Shown piece by piece: positions 21,552 through 30,043 of a stretch of 64,000 bases of DNA (positions within the stretch are counted from its first letter, which is position 1; the number at the start of each line of letters is the position of its first letter). Both the position numbers and the translations under genes were made by a program. Origin of the DNA: Mycolicibacterium gilvum (GTDB lineage Bacteria; Actinomycetota; Actinomycetes; Mycobacteriales; Mycobacteriaceae); NCBI RefSeq assembly GCF_900454025.1, contig NZ_UGQM01000001.1, forward strand, positions 5,518,001 through 5,582,000. Reading direction: 5' to 3'. The notes under the pieces were generated by a model that made no database searches, was not told the DNA's origin, and saw only the letters and a list, made by a program, of their open reading frames with translations.

Positions 21552-22297
21552 CCGACGTCGCGCAGCGTCTGGGTCACCACGTCGATGACCTTCTGCGGCT
21601 GCTTCTCCAGGTAGAAGTGGCCGCCGGTGAACGTGCGCACCTCGCCGCCGCCGGTGGTGTGCGCGAGCCAGGCGCGCGCGCCGTCCTCACTGGTCTTCGG
21701 ATCGTCGGTCGCGGTCATCACCACGATGGGCGCGCTGATCACGACCTCGGTGCCGCGATGGTAGGCCTGCAGCGCCCGGTAATCGTTGCGGAACGCCGGC
21801 AGGAACGTCGACAGCAGGTCGGGGTCGTTGAAGATGCGCGGATCGGTGCCGCCGAGATCCCGCATCACGCCGATCAGATCGTTGTCGCTCTTGTACTCGC
21901 GCTCGTCGCCGTAGTGGCTCGGGGCGCGGGACCCGGACGCGAACACGACCACCGGCCGCCGACCCGCCAGGGACTCGAACCGCCTGGCCACCTCGAACGC
22001 CAGCACCGCGCCCATGCTGTGTCCGAAGAAGGCGGTCGGCGCCTCGGGCAGTGCCGCGACCTCGGCGTAGATCTGGTCGGCGAGGTCGTCGACGGACTCG
22101 ACGAACGGTTCGCTGTGCCGGTCCTGCCGGCCCGGGTACTGCACGCCGTAGACGTTGAACTCGGGCGACAGCGCCGCCGACATCGGGAAGTAGTAGCTGG
22201 CCGACCCTCCGGCATGCGGCAGGCACACGAGCCGGATGCGGGCGCTCGGGGCCGGATGGAAGTTGCGGAGCCAGCGACTGCGCGGCGGCTGTGTCAC
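21548..22297 (-). CDS. Type II thioesterase (TesA/GrsT-like)
   Basis: 249 residues. Alpha/beta hydrolase with nucleophile S94 in FGHSMGAVLA, acidic residue in TATDDPKTSEDG and His in FTGGHFYLE; the N-terminal IRLVCLPHAGGSASYY is diagnostic for type II thioesterases that proofread NRPS and PKS carrier proteins. No NRPS or PKS gene lies in the window, so the partner must be elsewhere. Its GTG start overlaps the stop of the upstream small envelope protein gene (GTGA). It converges with the preceding oxidoreductase, overlapping by 4 bp. Confidence 0.85.
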   Translation of the reverse strand: MTQPPRSRWLRNFHPAPSARIRLVCLPHAGGSASYYFPMSAALSPEFNVYGVQYPGRQDRHSEPFVESVDDLADQIYAEVAALPEAPTAFFGHSMGAVLAFEVARRFESLAGRRPVVVFASGSRAPSHYGDEREYKSDNDLIGVMRDLGGTDPRIFNDPDLLSTFLPAFRNDYRALQAYHRGTEVVISAPIVVMTATDDPKTSEDGARAWLAHTTGGGEVRTFTGGHFYLEKQPQKVIDVVTQTLRDVG

Positions 22298-22803
22298 GGC
22301 GCCGGGACCTGCTCTGCCGGGGGTGCCGGCGGGGGCGGCGGCGCGGGGGCGGGCGGTTCCTCGAAGACGCGCACCACATTGGCCGTCAGCGCGGCGCCCG
22401 GCGGCCCCTCGATCTGTACGTCCTTGAAGATCTGGGCCTGATCCCCGGTGACGGTGAACTTACCGGGCTGCGGGGCGTGACCGCCGAGCACCTCGTACTC
22501 GACGGTGAACGGCGCCTCCGGAAATGGGTGCAGGCCAATGTATTTGGGGTCGATGGTGTAGGTGTACACGCAGGCGCCGGCCGGATCGCAGTTCTGCGCG
22601 GTGACCACGACGCCGATCCGGAACTCCTCGACCGTCGGTACCGACGGCGGCGGTGGCTTGGGTGGCGTGCGGACCGGCGCGGTGACGGCGTCCTGCGCTC
22701 CCCTGCCGCCGAAGATCATGAACGACGCGATGCCGATACCACTGGCGAGCATTCCCACGATGGCCACGGCAGCGAGAAGCTTCCGCAGCAGGTTGATCGG
22801 CAT
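22294..22803 (-). CDS. Small membrane-anchored envelope protein, Pro-rich
   Basis: 169 residues. One N-terminal hydrophobic anchor (LLAAVAIVGMLASGIGIASFMIF), a Pro-rich spacer (TPPKPPPPSVP), an extracytoplasmic beta-type domain with one Cys pair (NCDPAGACVYTY) and a Pro/Ala-rich tail. This layout recalls MmpS-like accessory proteins, but there is no MmpL neighbour and the call is only structural. It is translationally coupled to the downstream thioesterase, which suggests a shared process. Confidence 0.5.
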   Translation of the reverse strand: MPINLLRKLLAAVAIVGMLASGIGIASFMIFGGRGAQDAVTAPVRTPPKPPPPSVPTVEEFRIGVVVTAQNCDPAGACVYTYTIDPKYIGLHPFPEAPFTVEYEVLGGHAPQPGKFTVTGDQAQIFKDVQIEGPPGAALTANVVRVFEEPPAPAPPPPPAPPAEQVPAP

Positions 22804-22826
22804 GCACAGCAGGGTAACCGGCACCC

Positions 22827-23876
22827 CTAGTCGGCGATGCGATTGCCGTGTTCATCCCAGTGCGCGGCGACCTTCTTGCTCGGTTGCACGCGCGGAGGTT
22901 CGCCCGGCATCTTCGGGTAACTCGGCGGGTACGGCAGGTCCCCTTCACCGCGCTCCTCGTCGGCGTGGACCATCTCCAGCAGCGTGTCGATCGACTGGGC
23001 GTTGTCGTCGATCCCGGCCCACGGATCGGGGCGGCCGGCGATGAAGTCCGGCACGGTCTGGATCGTGTAGTCGTCGGGTTCGGCGTCGCGCATTTCCTCC
23101 CACGTCAGCGGCGTCGACACCGTCGCGATCGGGGTCTTGCGCGCCGAGTAGGGCGAGGCAAACGTGCGATCACGCGCGTTCTGGTTGTAGTCGATGAAGA
23201 GCCGTTTGCCCCGCTCTTCCTTCCACCACGATGTCGTCACCGCATCGGGTGCCCGCCGCTCGACTTCGCGGGCCAGTGCGATACCGGCGCGGCGCACCGC
23301 GATGAAGTCCCAGTCGGTCTTGATGCGCAGGAAGACGTGTACGCCGCGGCCGCCGGAGGTCTTCGGGTAGCCGACCAGGCCGAGTTCGTCGAGGAGTGGC
23401 TTCAGTACGCCCACAGCAACGTCCGCGGCCTCTTTGAATCCGGTTCCCGGTTGCGGATCGAGGTCGATACGGAGTTCGTCGGGATGTTCGGTGTCCGGAC
23501 AGCGCACCTGCCAGGGGTGCAGGGTGACGGTGCCCATCTGCGCGGCCCACGCGATCGCCGACGGGTGGGTGATCTTCAGCGCGTCGGCGGTGCGACCGGA
23601 CGGGAAAGTGACGGTGCAGGTTTCGAGATAGTCGGGGTGCTTCTGCGGCACCCGCTTCTGGTAGATCTCCTCGCCGTCGATGCCGTCGGGGAAACGCTGC
23701 AGGTGCACGGGCCTGTCGCGCAGCAGCGTGACCATCGGATGGGCGACCGCCAGGTAGTACTCGACGAGCTTGCCCTTCGTGCCGTTCTTGCCGAGCTTCG
23801 GGAAGTAGGGCTTGTCCGGGTTGGTGAACCGGACCTTGACGCCGTCGACGTCGAGTTCTGTTGCCGGGCTTGGCAT
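22827..23876 (-). CDS. LigD-type polymerase domain protein (AEP/PrimPol, PolD-like)
   Basis: 349 residues. A stand-alone archaeo-eukaryotic primase-type polymerase like the polymerase module of LigD: LRIDLDPQPG with the catalytic Asp pair, the SGGRGVHVFLRI motif, and RTFASPYSAR. It lies 1 bp downstream of a LigC-type ATP-dependent DNA ligase; the same pairing (Rv3730c/Rv3731) is known in M. tuberculosis. These proteins fill short gaps, adding ribonucleotides or deoxyribonucleotides in base-excision or alternative end-joining repair. The usual LigD nuclease and ligase domains are absent. Confidence 0.9.
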   Translation of the reverse strand: MPSPATELDVDGVKVRFTNPDKPYFPKLGKNGTKGKLVEYYLAVAHPMVTLLRDRPVHLQRFPDGIDGEEIYQKRVPQKHPDYLETCTVTFPSGRTADALKITHPSAIAWAAQMGTVTLHPWQVRCPDTEHPDELRIDLDPQPGTGFKEAADVAVGVLKPLLDELGLVGYPKTSGGRGVHVFLRIKTDWDFIAVRRAGIALAREVERRAPDAVTTSWWKEERGKRLFIDYNQNARDRTFASPYSARKTPIATVSTPLTWEEMRDAEPDDYTIQTVPDFIAGRPDPWAGIDDNAQSIDTLLEMVHADEERGEGDLPYPPSYPKMPGEPPRVQPSKKVAAHWDEHGNRIAD

Positions 23877-23877
23877 G

Positions 23878-24939
23878 TCAGGACCTTTCCAGCACGTCGT
23901 AGAGGTCGAAGTGCAGGGGGACGTCGAGCTGGTCGAACGTGCAGCTCTGCGGGTCCCGGTCGGGGCGCCAGCGCAGGAACTTCACGGCGTGGCGGAACCG
24001 TCGTCCGTGCTCGGTGTTGCCTTCCATCTGGTCGTAGGCCACCTCGCACACCCGCTCGGGGCGCACCGGGATCCAACGCTTGTCGGCCGCGGAGTTCCAC
24101 CGGCTGGGTTCACCGTCGCGTAGATCGCCACCGATGCGCAGCGGTTCCAGGTCGTCGAGCAGCTTCAGCCGCGCCTTGGCGGTGAACGAGGCCGCGCCGC
24201 CGACCATCTGCAGCTCCCCGTCGTCGCGGTACAGGCCGAGCAGAATCGAGCCGATGCCCTCGCCGCTCTTGTGGATCCGGTAGCCCATCGCCACGCAGTC
24301 GGCGTCACGGTGGTGCTTGACCTTCACCATCTCCCGTTTCCCGGGCAGGTAGGGCCCGTCGAGACGCTTGGCGATCACCCCGTCGAGGCCGGCGCCCTCG
24401 AACTCGTCGAGCCACTGTGTGCCCAGCTGGGGATCCTCGGTCGTGCGGGTCACATGGCACCACTGTTTGGGCGTCACGGCGTCGATGAGCGCTTCGCGGC
24501 GGGTCCGGAACGGCTCTTTCATCAGCGGGGTGTCTCCGAGCGCCAGGGCATCGAAGCCGATGAAGTGTGCGGGTGTCTGCTCCGACAGCAGCGTGATGCG
24601 GGACTCGGCGGGATGGATCCGCTGGCTCAGCGACTCCCAGTCCAGTCGCATCCGTCCCCCTATCTCGCGGGGGACGACGATCTCGCCGTCGAGGACGCAG
24701 CGCGGCGCGAGTTCGTCGCGGACCGAGTCGAGCACCTCGGGGAAGTACCGTCCGAGGTCCTTGCCGCTGCGCGACAGCAGGACGACGTCATCCCCGTCGC
24801 GGAACACCAGCGCGCGGAAGCCGTCCCACTTCGGTTCGTAGGACCACACGCCAGGATCGTCGGGCACCATTGTCTGCGCCTTGGCCAGCATCGGCTCCAG
24901 TGGCGGTCGAACGGGTAGGTCCACGGCTTCCATACTCAC
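23878..24939 (-). CDS. ligC: ATP-dependent DNA ligase LigC (copy 1)
   Basis: 353 residues. Nucleotidyltransferase motif I YEPKWDGFRA with adenylated K37; motif III and IIIa (LDGEIV, HFIGFDALALG), motif IV (GLDGVIAKRLDG) and motif V (MVKVKHHRDADC); then the OB fold ending in RRFRHAVKFLRWRPDR. The small LigC type lacks an N-terminal DNA-binding domain. It forms an operon with the polymerase-domain gene. A paralogue lies at 40468-41568. ATG 24939 or 24933 may be the start. Confidence 0.93.
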   Translation of the reverse strand: MSMEAVDLPVRPPLEPMLAKAQTMVPDDPGVWSYEPKWDGFRALVFRDGDDVVLLSRSGKDLGRYFPEVLDSVRDELAPRCVLDGEIVVPREIGGRMRLDWESLSQRIHPAESRITLLSEQTPAHFIGFDALALGDTPLMKEPFRTRREALIDAVTPKQWCHVTRTTEDPQLGTQWLDEFEGAGLDGVIAKRLDGPYLPGKREMVKVKHHRDADCVAMGYRIHKSGEGIGSILLGLYRDDGELQMVGGAASFTAKARLKLLDDLEPLRIGGDLRDGEPSRWNSAADKRWIPVRPERVCEVAYDQMEGNTEHGRRFRHAVKFLRWRPDRDPQSCTFDQLDVPLHFDLYDVLERS

Positions 24940-24984
24940 GTAGACCCGGGTACCCCGACAATGTCATCGGAGTTCGAGTTTCTT

Positions 24985-26580
24985 TCAGAAGGGTGGCGGG
25001 TCGTCGCCGTAGTCCGGTGGCGCCGGGGGCGGTAGGCCGGATCGTCTGGCTGCCGCGCGTTCGGTTTCGAGGGCGCGTTGGTGGGCGTTGTCCTCGCGTT
25101 CGGCTTTGATGCGGGCGGCGTGGTCGGCGGCGCGGGTGCGTCGTCGTTTCGGCATCTTCGCCAGGCGGTCGGGGTCCGGTGGCGGTTGGGCCATCGGCGG
25201 AAGTTCGGCGGTGGTGGTGTCCCAGCCGGGGAAGAACAACCGACTGCCCGGCACCGTGGTGTAGCGCTGCCCGGCCGGGGTCGTCCAGATCACCGTCCCA
25301 TCGGGCAACTGTTCCTCGTGCCAGCCTTCGGCAAATGTCTTGCCCACGTGATGGGTTCGGCACTTGCAGTTGAGGTTCGACGGGTGGGTGGGCCCGTAGG
25401 GCCACGGCACGACGTGGTCGAGATCGCACTGTTCGGCGGGCACGTTGCAGCCGGGGTAGCGGCAGAACAGATCTCGGGCTCGTACGAACGCCGCCAGCTT
25501 GGCCGAGGGGCGGTAGTGCGGTTCGGGGTCAGGGCCGGGCAGCCACAGTTGCTTGATCGCCGCCCCGGCCCGGATCGCCTCGGCGAGCGCCACAATCGGC
25601 AAGATCTTCACCCCGGGCAGCAGCGCGGTCCCCGAATCCCGCACACACCGGCCACGATTCGACGGCGCCGGTGCGGCAGGCTCGCCCTGCTCCTTCGCCT
25701 TGGCGTGCGGCTGCTTCTCGGCGAATGCGTCTTGTTGGTGGCGGTCTTCGTCGGCGATCAGGTGGCGGACGGCTTCGAGCGCAGCGGGATCGGCCAGCAC
25801 CGAGATCACCACATTCGACGACCCCGGCACCACCGGGGCGGCGGTGCAGTCCGGGGATCCGCACCGGCACGGAAGATAATCCTGGCCGCGGACGATGGCC
25901 CCGACCGCGCACGAGCGCCGCTCACCGATACCGCGGGGGTCGTCATCGCAGAGCCCTTTGAGCAGTTCGGCGACCCGGGCCGCCAACACCGCAGCGTCGC
26001 AGCCCAGGATTCTGCCCCAGATCGTGACCAGCGCGTCAGGGTCGTCACTGGCCCCGATCCGGAAATCCACCCCCTTGAGCTGCTCACGGGTCCTGATCAC
26101 GGCGTCCGGGTCGAAGCGCTCGATCACCGCGTCGAGGGCGGCGGTCAGGTTGTCCTCCGACAGTGGTTCCCACCGCGTCGCCTTCTCCGCGATCGCAGCA
26201 TCGATCAGTGCCAGCGCCTGCGGGTCCTGCACCAGTCGGGTGCGCCAGGTGATCTGCCCGATCAGCCGGGCGCTGAGCCGGCCCTGCGCATGAAGGGCGG
26301 CAACCCCGGGCAGCCGATCGCGCAGCGCGACGGCGATGCGCATCTGGGCCGAGGCGCGGCGGTGGCTGGTGTTCAATACCGCACCGAGTTCGCAGGCCGT
26401 CTCGATCCAGGAGTCCCACACCCACTCGTCGCGCACATCGTCATAGGTCACGTGGTCATGGACCAGCGCCGCGATCGCCGCCGTCTTGCGTGCCCCGGCC
26501 CGGACCTCCTCACAGGCGGCCTGTCCGATCGCCGAGATCAACGCCGGCTTGTCCAGCCCCGCCAACCCCGAATCGAACAT
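24985..26580 (-). CDS. DUF222/HNH endonuclease protein (13E12 family)
   Basis: 531 residues from ATG 26580 (MFDSGLAGLDK). The N-terminal DUF222 helical region is followed by a C-terminal HNH motif (CRYPGCNVPAEQCDLDHVVPW and NLNCKCRTHH), the arrangement of the multicopy mycobacterial REP13E12-type proteins. These are thought to be HNH nucleases linked to mobile sequences, but activity is mostly untested. No flanking target duplications or integrase were noticed, so mobility of this copy is unsupported. The C-terminus is Pro and charged-residue rich. Confidence 0.85.
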   Translation of the reverse strand: MFDSGLAGLDKPALISAIGQAACEEVRAGARKTAAIAALVHDHVTYDDVRDEWVWDSWIETACELGAVLNTSHRRASAQMRIAVALRDRLPGVAALHAQGRLSARLIGQITWRTRLVQDPQALALIDAAIAEKATRWEPLSEDNLTAALDAVIERFDPDAVIRTREQLKGVDFRIGASDDPDALVTIWGRILGCDAAVLAARVAELLKGLCDDDPRGIGERRSCAVGAIVRGQDYLPCRCGSPDCTAAPVVPGSSNVVISVLADPAALEAVRHLIADEDRHQQDAFAEKQPHAKAKEQGEPAAPAPSNRGRCVRDSGTALLPGVKILPIVALAEAIRAGAAIKQLWLPGPDPEPHYRPSAKLAAFVRARDLFCRYPGCNVPAEQCDLDHVVPWPYGPTHPSNLNCKCRTHHVGKTFAEGWHEEQLPDGTVIWTTPAGQRYTTVPGSRLFFPGWDTTTAELPPMAQPPPDPDRLAKMPKRRRTRAADHAARIKAEREDNAHQRALETERAAARRSGLPPPAPPDYGDDPPPF

Positions 26581-26727
26581 GCTTGCGATACTACCGATCG
26601 CCGGCGACAAAACCGCCCTCAATCCCCACCCCCTCGTCGAGATTGCATCCACGGCCGTCGAACGGCCAAAAATGCCGCCATAGAAGCAATCTCGGCGATA
26701 GACAGCACCCGGTTCTCCGAGTGGTCA

Positions 26728-26748
26728 CACCACCATGACGCGGTGGTG
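26728..26748. promoter_or_regulatory. Palindrome upstream of TetR gene
   Basis: CACCACC (26728-26734) and GGTGGTG (26742-26748) form a perfect 7-bp inverted repeat with a 7-nt centre, ending 13 bp before the TetR start codon. This is the expected place and size for an autoregulatory operator. Confidence 0.5.
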
Positions 26749-26761
26749 ACAAGATACGAGG

Positions 26762-27388
26762 ATGGCGACCTCGTCGCGGCGCGTGGGCGCCGAAACCTCC
26801 AAGACTCGCGACACCCTGCTCGACTGCGTCGAGACGATGATGCTCGAAGAGGGCTACGCGAGTGTCACCTACCGGGCGCTGGCCGCCAAGGCCGGTGTCA
26901 CGCCGAGTCTGGTGCAGTACTACTTCCCCACGCTCGACGACGTGTTCATCGCCGCAATCCGGCGCTACTCCGAACGCAACCTCGCCCACCTGAACAAAGT
27001 GATGGAGAAGCGAGCCGAGGATCCGCTACGGGCACTGTGGGAGTACAGCTGGGACGAGGCCACCGGGACGCTGATGACGGAGTTCATGGCGCTGGGCAAC
27101 CACCGCAAGTCGATCCGCACGGAGATCGCGGCGGTGACCGAGAGCGTGCGGACACTGCAACTGGACGCGCTCACCGCGAAGTTCGGCGCCGACGCCCGCC
27201 CATGGGGCGACCTGTCGCTGCCGGCGCTGCAGTTGCTCATCTCCAGCCTGCCGAAGTTCCTGAACCTGGAGAAGGGTGTCGGTGTGGAGACTGCGCACGC
27301 CGAGCTGATCGAGGCGTTCGAGGGATATCTCGATTCAATCGAGCCAGCCGTGAAGCGGAAACCAGCCCCGCGCAAGCGGTCCCGGTAA
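26762..27388 (+). CDS. TetR-family regulator
   Basis: 208 residues. N-terminal helix-turn-helix LEEGYASVTYRALAAKAGVTPSLVQYYFPTLDDVF (about residues 29-64) and a larger helical ligand-binding region with a basic C-terminal tail (KRKPAPRKRSR). It stands at the left border of the catabolic island, about 90 bp before the first SnoaL/SDR operon, and is a candidate regulator of the island. Its own upstream palindrome differs in sequence from the shared island operator, so the link remains inference. Confidence 0.85.
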   Translation: MATSSRRVGAETSKTRDTLLDCVETMMLEEGYASVTYRALAAKAGVTPSLVQYYFPTLDDVFIAAIRRYSERNLAHLNKVMEKRAEDPLRALWEYSWDEATGTLMTEFMALGNHRKSIRTEIAAVTESVRTLQLDALTAKFGADARPWGDLSLPALQLLISSLPKFLNLEKGVGVETAHAELIEAFEGYLDSIEPAVKRKPAPRKRSR

Positions 27389-27435
27389 TCACTGAAGTCC
27401 GGCCCGACTCCGATGCGTCGTCGCGCCCTGGTGTG

Positions 27436-27451
27436 CTATACAAGTGTACAA
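27436..27451. promoter_or_regulatory. Island operator, site 1
   Basis: CTATACAAGTGTACAA, read on the minus strand as TTGTACACTTGTATAG, fits the island consensus YTGTACGANYGTAYAG except for the AC-to-GA positions near the centre. It contains a TATACA -10-like hexamer (27437-27442) and lies 26 bp upstream of the TTG start of the SnoaL-like gene. Confidence 0.6.
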
Positions 27452-27477
27452 ACACATCATCGCACCGGAGGACGACG

Positions 27478-28032
27478 TTGACCGATTCCACAGAGCTCGA
27501 GGACCTCCGCAAGCGCGTGCAGTACCTCGAGGACCGCACCGCGGTCCTCGACTGCGTGATGAAGCAGGCCCGCGGACACGATCGTCACGATGCCGAGCTG
27601 ATGGGCAGCGTGTACTTTGAGGACGGCATCGACGAACACGGACCGACCGTCAAAACCGGTCCTGAGTATGGCGATTGGGCCAATGAGGCACACACCGCGG
27701 TGTTCGAGGACCATCTGCACAACATCACTACCCACACCTGCGAGATCGACGGCGACGTCGCGCACGCCGAGAGCTACGTGATGGGCGCGATGCGGGTCAA
27801 GGGCGGCAAGATCGTGTCGCTGATGGGCGGACGCTACATCGACCGGCTGGAACGCCGCGACGGTGTCTGGAAGATCGCCCTGCGCCGCTGCACCATCGAG
27901 TGGATGATCAGCGGCGATTCCTCGATCCTGAGCAAGAGCGCGGTCAAGGGCTTCATCAAGGGCCAGTGGGACAAGACCGACGCCTCCTACCTCCGCCCAC
28001 TGAAGCTGGACGATCCCGTCGACCGGTGGTGA
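27478..28032 (+). CDS. SnoaL-like/NTF2-fold protein
   Basis: 184 residues from TTG 27478, supported by GGAGGA 5 nt upstream. An NTF2-like fold of the SnoaL/ring-hydroxylating-beta type (VLDCVMKQARGHDRHDAELMGSVYFED, EDHLHNITTHTCEIDGDVAHAES, RYIDRLERRDGVWKIALRRCTIEWM). Family members are isomerases, dehydratases or binding proteins in steroid, polyketide and aromatic pathways. It is followed 4 bp later by an SDR, suggesting consecutive steps. A very long frame running in from upstream is an artefact. Confidence 0.75.
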   Translation: MTDSTELEDLRKRVQYLEDRTAVLDCVMKQARGHDRHDAELMGSVYFEDGIDEHGPTVKTGPEYGDWANEAHTAVFEDHLHNITTHTCEIDGDVAHAESYVMGAMRVKGGKIVSLMGGRYIDRLERRDGVWKIALRRCTIEWMISGDSSILSKSAVKGFIKGQWDKTDASYLRPLKLDDPVDRW

Positions 28033-28036
28033 CGGC

Positions 28037-28822
28037 GTGAACCTCGCCGGACGTGTCGCGCTGGTGACCGGAGGTGCGTCCGGCATCGGGCGCGCGACCG
28101 CCGTGCGGTTGGCCGCCGAGGGCATGCAGGTGTGCGTGGTCGACATCGACGGTTCGGCGGCCGAGGAGGTCGCCGAATCTTTCGGAGGGATCGGATTGCG
28201 CTGCGACGTCACCGATCCCGACCAGGTCGACGCAACATTTGCCGCCTGCGTCGCCGGTTTGGGCAGGCTGGACCTCGCGTTTCTGAACGCCGGCGTCACC
28301 ATCGAGTGGTCGGGGGACATCGGTTCCCTCGACGTGGCCCAGTACCGGCGCTCGGTCGGGGTGAACGTCGACGGTGTGGTGTTCGGCGCCCGAGCGGCGG
28401 TGCGGACCATGCAATCGTTGGGGGCCAACACCGATCGGGCGATCCTGGCGACCGCGTCCCTGGCCGGCCTGATGCCCTGGCATGCCGACCCGGTCTACTC
28501 GCTGGGTAAGCACGGCGTCGTCGGGTTCATGCGTTCGATCGCCCCGAACCTGGCCGCCGAAGGTATTGCGGTACATACCATCTGCCCAGGGATTACCGAG
28601 ACAGGTGTGCTGGGCGACCGGCGCTCCCTCGTCGAACGCATCGGTGTCCCCGTGATGGAGCCCGACGCGATCGCCGATGCGGTCATGGTTGCGTTGGATG
28701 CGCCCGCGGACGCCACCGGGACGTGTTGGGTGGCGCAATACGGAAAACCAGCCTGGCCCATGGCATTCGCGCCGGTGGAGAGCCCTGACAGCCGACTGAA
28801 CGTGCCGGTCCGTCTGCGTTAA
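28037..28822 (+). CDS. Short-chain dehydrogenase/reductase
   Basis: 261 residues from GTG. Classical SDR: TGGASGIGRA cofactor loop, acidic residue after strand 2 (VVDIDGS, favouring NAD), NAG-type motif (FLNAGVT), active-site Ser region ATASLAG and YSLGK (Tyr and Lys). Probably NAD-dependent oxidation of a secondary alcohol in the island pathway. It is in an operon with the SnoaL-like gene and converges on a P450 gene with a 4-bp overlap. Confidence 0.85.
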   Translation: MNLAGRVALVTGGASGIGRATAVRLAAEGMQVCVVDIDGSAAEEVAESFGGIGLRCDVTDPDQVDATFAACVAGLGRLDLAFLNAGVTIEWSGDIGSLDVAQYRRSVGVNVDGVVFGARAAVRTMQSLGANTDRAILATASLAGLMPWHADPVYSLGKHGVVGFMRSIAPNLAAEGIAVHTICPGITETGVLGDRRSLVERIGVPVMEPDAIADAVMVALDAPADATGTCWVAQYGKPAWPMAFAPVESPDSRLNVPVRLR

Positions 28823-30000
28823 CCGACGATCGCGGGCATCGAATCCCAGCCCCGCACCGTGGCCGTGGGGGCACGGTGCGCGTTGTCCTCGTCGATCGTC
28901 CAGTCGGGCCAGCGCTTCAGGATCTCCTCCAGAGCGATACGCCCCTCGATACGGGCCAGGGATGTCCCGAGGCAGAAGTGCGCCCCACGCCCGAAGGTGA
29001 GGTGGTTGGGGTTGCGCCGGATGTCGAACACGTCAGGGTCGTCGAACCGGCGCTCGTCCCGGTTCGCCGCACCTGCCATCAGCAACAGCGCACTGCCGGC
29101 CGGCACCGTCTGGCCGTGGTACGTCACGTCTTTGGCCACGTACCGGGCGATGTTGTGCACCGGGGGCTCCACGCGCAGGATCTCCTCGATGGCCCCGGGA
29201 ATCAGGGACGGGTCGGCCGCGAGTTCCCGGCGTGCATCCGGATGGTCGGCGAGTACCTTGCCGAGCCAGCCGAACAACCGGCCCACGGTCTCGGTTCCCG
29301 CGTTGGCGATGACACCGAGAAAAACCAGCAGTTCCTCCTCCCGGAGCTTCCGCCTGCTTCCGTCGACATCCTCGAACTCGACATTGAGCAACTCGGTGAC
29401 GAGATCGTCGGATGGGTTATCCTTGCGCCACGCCACGTAGTCACGAAACATGTTGCCGTTGAAGTAGTTGTCCTTCTTCACCGGCAGCGGCTCACCCGGC
29501 TTGTTACGTAGGCGCGCACCGGCGGCCTTACGGACACTGCGCTGCAGCGAGTCTGGCATCCCGACCAGCATGCCGATCACCCGCATCGGCATCTCCGCGC
29601 CCAGATCGAGGGTGAAGTCGAAGCGGTCCCCACCCTGCAGCGGATCCAGGCAGGCCGTACAGAATGCCCTGACCTGCTCCTCGATCGCCTTCATCTTGCG
29701 CGGGGTGAACGCCCGCGACACCAGCGGTCGATGCACGGTGTGCACCGGCGGGTCCTCGTTGATGAACACCCCGTCCGGCATCACAGGTTCGGCTTTGACC
29801 ACCTCGAGGATGTCGCCTTTGGCATTGCTGAGGTTATCGACGTCCTTGAGCGCGGAATCGACGTCGGCGAACCGGCTCAGAGCCCAGAAGTCGAGCTTCT
29901 CGTTGTAGTACAACGGCGCTTCGTCACGTAGCCGCTTGTACACCGGGTACGGGTCGACATCGATCTCGACGTTGTAGGGGTCGTAATACAGGCCGCTCAC
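28819..30000 (-). CDS. Cytochrome P450 (island copy A)
   Basis: 393 residues from GTG 30000 (MSGLYYDPYNVEIDVDPYPVYKRL). Heme-binding FGRGAHFCLGTSLARIE with C343; I-helix oxygen motif NAGTETVGRL; ExxR-type motif in AIEEILRVEPP. Bacterial class I P450, needing a ferredoxin and reductase that are not in this window. It is clearly paralogous to the P450 at 36774. The start codon directly abuts the 16-bp operator; TACGAT inside the operator would place +1 on the GTG, so a leaderless mRNA is likely. Substrate unknown. Confidence 0.9.
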   Translation of the reverse strand: MSGLYYDPYNVEIDVDPYPVYKRLRDEAPLYYNEKLDFWALSRFADVDSALKDVDNLSNAKGDILEVVKAEPVMPDGVFINEDPPVHTVHRPLVSRAFTPRKMKAIEEQVRAFCTACLDPLQGGDRFDFTLDLGAEMPMRVIGMLVGMPDSLQRSVRKAAGARLRNKPGEPLPVKKDNYFNGNMFRDYVAWRKDNPSDDLVTELLNVEFEDVDGSRRKLREEELLVFLGVIANAGTETVGRLFGWLGKVLADHPDARRELAADPSLIPGAIEEILRVEPPVHNIARYVAKDVTYHGQTVPAGSALLLMAGAANRDERRFDDPDVFDIRRNPNHLTFGRGAHFCLGTSLARIEGRIALEEILKRWPDWTIDEDNAHRAPTATVRGWDSMPAIVG

Positions 30001-30016
30001 CTGTACGATCGTACAG
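30001..30016. promoter_or_regulatory. Island operator, site 2 (perfect palindrome)
   Basis: CTGTACGATCGTACAG is a perfect 16-bp palindrome between the divergent P450 and LLM genes, immediately before the P450 GTG. It is the best match to the consensus of the five island sites and probably covers the P450 -10 element. Confidence 0.75.
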
Positions 30017-30043
30017 CACAGCACCATGCCCGAGGGAGAGTCG

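Noticed and set aside
24985..26580. DUF222/HNH gene as part of an active mobile element
   Set aside because: No integrase, terminal repeats or target duplications were seen around it.
25078..28032. 984-codon plus-strand open frame
   Set aside because: It runs antisense through the DUF222/HNH gene and is an artefact of high GC. Only its last 185 codons, from TTG 27478, are a real gene.
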